Made by a program: the position numbers and the translations under genes. Positions 9,624 to 10,347 of a stretch of 10,347 bases of DNA are shown in pieces. Source of the stretch: Larix sibirica (lineage: Eukaryota > Streptophyta > Pinopsida > Pinales > Pinaceae); the NCBI GenBank assembly GCA_004151065.3, contig NWUY0303879903.1:1-10347 (forward strand), read 5' to 3'. How positions within the stretch are numbered: the first letter of the stretch is position 1; each line of letters begins with the position of its first letter. The notes under the pieces were generated by a model that had not been told where the DNA came from, searched no databases, and saw only the letters and a list, made by a program, of their open reading frames with translations.

Positions 9624-9952
9624 AATTAGGTCTTTGCTTGTTAGGTCTATCTAGAGCTATCCTACCAAATGAATCTCCTCATTATAACAAGACATATTAG
9701 GATTTGAGTTATTATGATACCATCCTCCACCCCAATGACCTCCCTCCATAGTTATAATTTTTATTTTTTTGTAGCACAGTTTCCTCCCAAGAAAAAGGAA
9801 TCTCAGGTTCTAAACACCTATTTCATTAATTTTTTATTTATTCTAGTCCAAGTCACTTCGAAGTCATGTAAAAAAAAAACTTTCTAAACCACAAAATCAA
9901 GGTTTCTAAAGTGACAATTTCAGGTTCCAAAAGTATACTTTTTCCTTTGGTA
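9624..9952. other. AT-rich spacer, no gene seen
   Basis: There is no coding or RNA gene signal. The stretch contains T- and A-runs (about 9760 and 9870) and leads into the degenerate tandem repeat. Confidence 0.5.
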
Positions 9953-10141
9953 TTGTCACTTTTAAAACTGGTTTTTGCACTAAATTCCAATATGATAATG
10001 GCACTTTTAGAACCCCAGTTTGTGCTTTTGAAAGACTATTTTTGACACTTTCAATACTTAAATTTGTGATTTTGAAAACCAATATTGCCACTTTCAAGTT
10101 ATATTTTGCACATTTGAAAACCAAAATCGATACTTTACAAG
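9953..10141. repeat. Degenerate tandem repeat, about 43-bp units of two ~21-bp halves
   Basis: Four units can be laid end to end: 9953-9998, 9999-10041, 10042-10084 and 10085-10126, with a partial fifth to 10141. Each begins with TTGNCACTTT or a close variant and contains a second half resembling TTGCACTTTTGAAAACC. The two halves resemble each other, so the ancestral period is about 21 bases. Units 3 and 4 are the most alike. Related text may extend upstream to about 9885. The minus-strand open frame across it owes its length to the repeat. Confidence 0.82.
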
Positions 10142-10143
10142 TA

Positions 10144-10221
10144 TTGTAATCACACAATTGAATATACAGAAATCCAAAGACTTTGTAATCACACAATTGA
10201 ATACACAAAAATCCAAAGACT
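10144..10221. repeat. Tandem duplication, 39 bp x 2
   Basis: Bases 10144-10182 and 10183-10221 are adjacent copies that share TTGTAATCACACAATTGAAT and ATCCAAAGACTT. They differ at about two positions in the middle. Because 39 is a multiple of three, the minus-strand frame shows the same 13-residue phrase twice. Confidence 0.95.
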
Positions 10222-10347
10222 TTATTTGTGACAAAAAAATTAACTGTATTATTTAACAAATCAGTTCCATATGTTTTACAATTGGCCTCACAACACTCAC
10301 ACCATTCAGGTGCAGCAAGCAAGGCCACAATCGATCTAACAAGAATG
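10222..10347 (-). other. Open minus-strand frame running off the window edge, unproven
   Basis: From the right edge a minus-strand frame stays open with a Cys-rich phrase (LLAAPEWCECCEANC at about 10329-10285) in DNA less AT-rich than its left neighbour. It might be the end of an exon of a gene outside the window. It then runs into the tandem repeats, which are not protein-like. I recognise no family and see no start codon for it inside the window other than a GTG, so this is only a possibility. Confidence 0.15.

Noticed and set aside
9353-9700. Plus-strand open frame of 115 codons with a membrane-like translation
   Set aside because: The translation is rich in Phe, Leu, Tyr and Ser, as expected from T-rich DNA. 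It shows no recognisable family and overlaps the possible LTR stretch.
9906-10328. Minus-strand open frame of 140 codons
   Set aside because: It is built mostly from the 43-bp and 39-bp tandem repeats, and its first codon is GTG, so the frame is best explained by repeats lacking stops in that register.

Overview
This window looks like nuclear DNA of a seed plant. It is AT-rich, and its one recognisable gene locus has short introns and belongs to a plant 2-oxoglutarate-dependent dioxygenase family. It also carries the remains of a plant-type LINE retrotransposon. The wording of both proteins and the sparse, repeat-littered layout make a gymnosperm plausible, but this is an impression and not a proof. 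I see no intact protein-coding gene, no tRNA or rRNA gene and no CRISPR array.

Layout: 1-3680 is AT-rich non-coding DNA with microsatellites and several local two-copy tandem duplications (31 bp at 1023-1084, 38 bp at 3014-3089, about 41 bp at 3201-3282). Bases 3681-3848 hold a three-copy tandem repeat of 54-57 bp. Bases 4137-5437, minus strand, hold a four-exon dioxygenase pseudogene of the DMR6-like/flavanone 3-dioxygenase-like group. It has a non-GT splice donor, a TGA stop in exon 2, an exon-3 deletion that removes the HxD iron ligands, and a frameshift near its C-terminus. A TATA-like box and a more GC-rich stretch lie upstream of it (5548-5835), followed by a 75/87-bp tandem duplication (5886-6047).

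Bases 6490-9047, plus strand, are an old LINE. An ORF1 fragment (DUF4283-like region and a CCHC-type zinc knuckle) is followed by an ORF2 fragment (endonuclease domain running to the start of reverse transcriptase). It is riddled with stops, has an internal 81-bp duplication and is cut off before the catalytic reverse-transcriptase motifs. Bases 9050-9900 are unassigned, with a weak primer-binding-site-like motif near 9612. Bases 9953-10221 hold a degenerate 42-46 bp tandem repeat (itself made of about 21-bp half units) followed by a 39-bp duplication. The last about 90 bases contain an open minus-strand frame that runs off the window edge and cannot be judged here.

The parts do not form a working system. 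The window is best read as a decayed gene-duplicate locus beside a decayed LINE, in a landscape that repeatedly gained short two- or three-copy tandem duplications. I found no convincing new biological system. The most informative points are the ordered set of lesions in the dioxygenase pseudogene and the LINE fossil.
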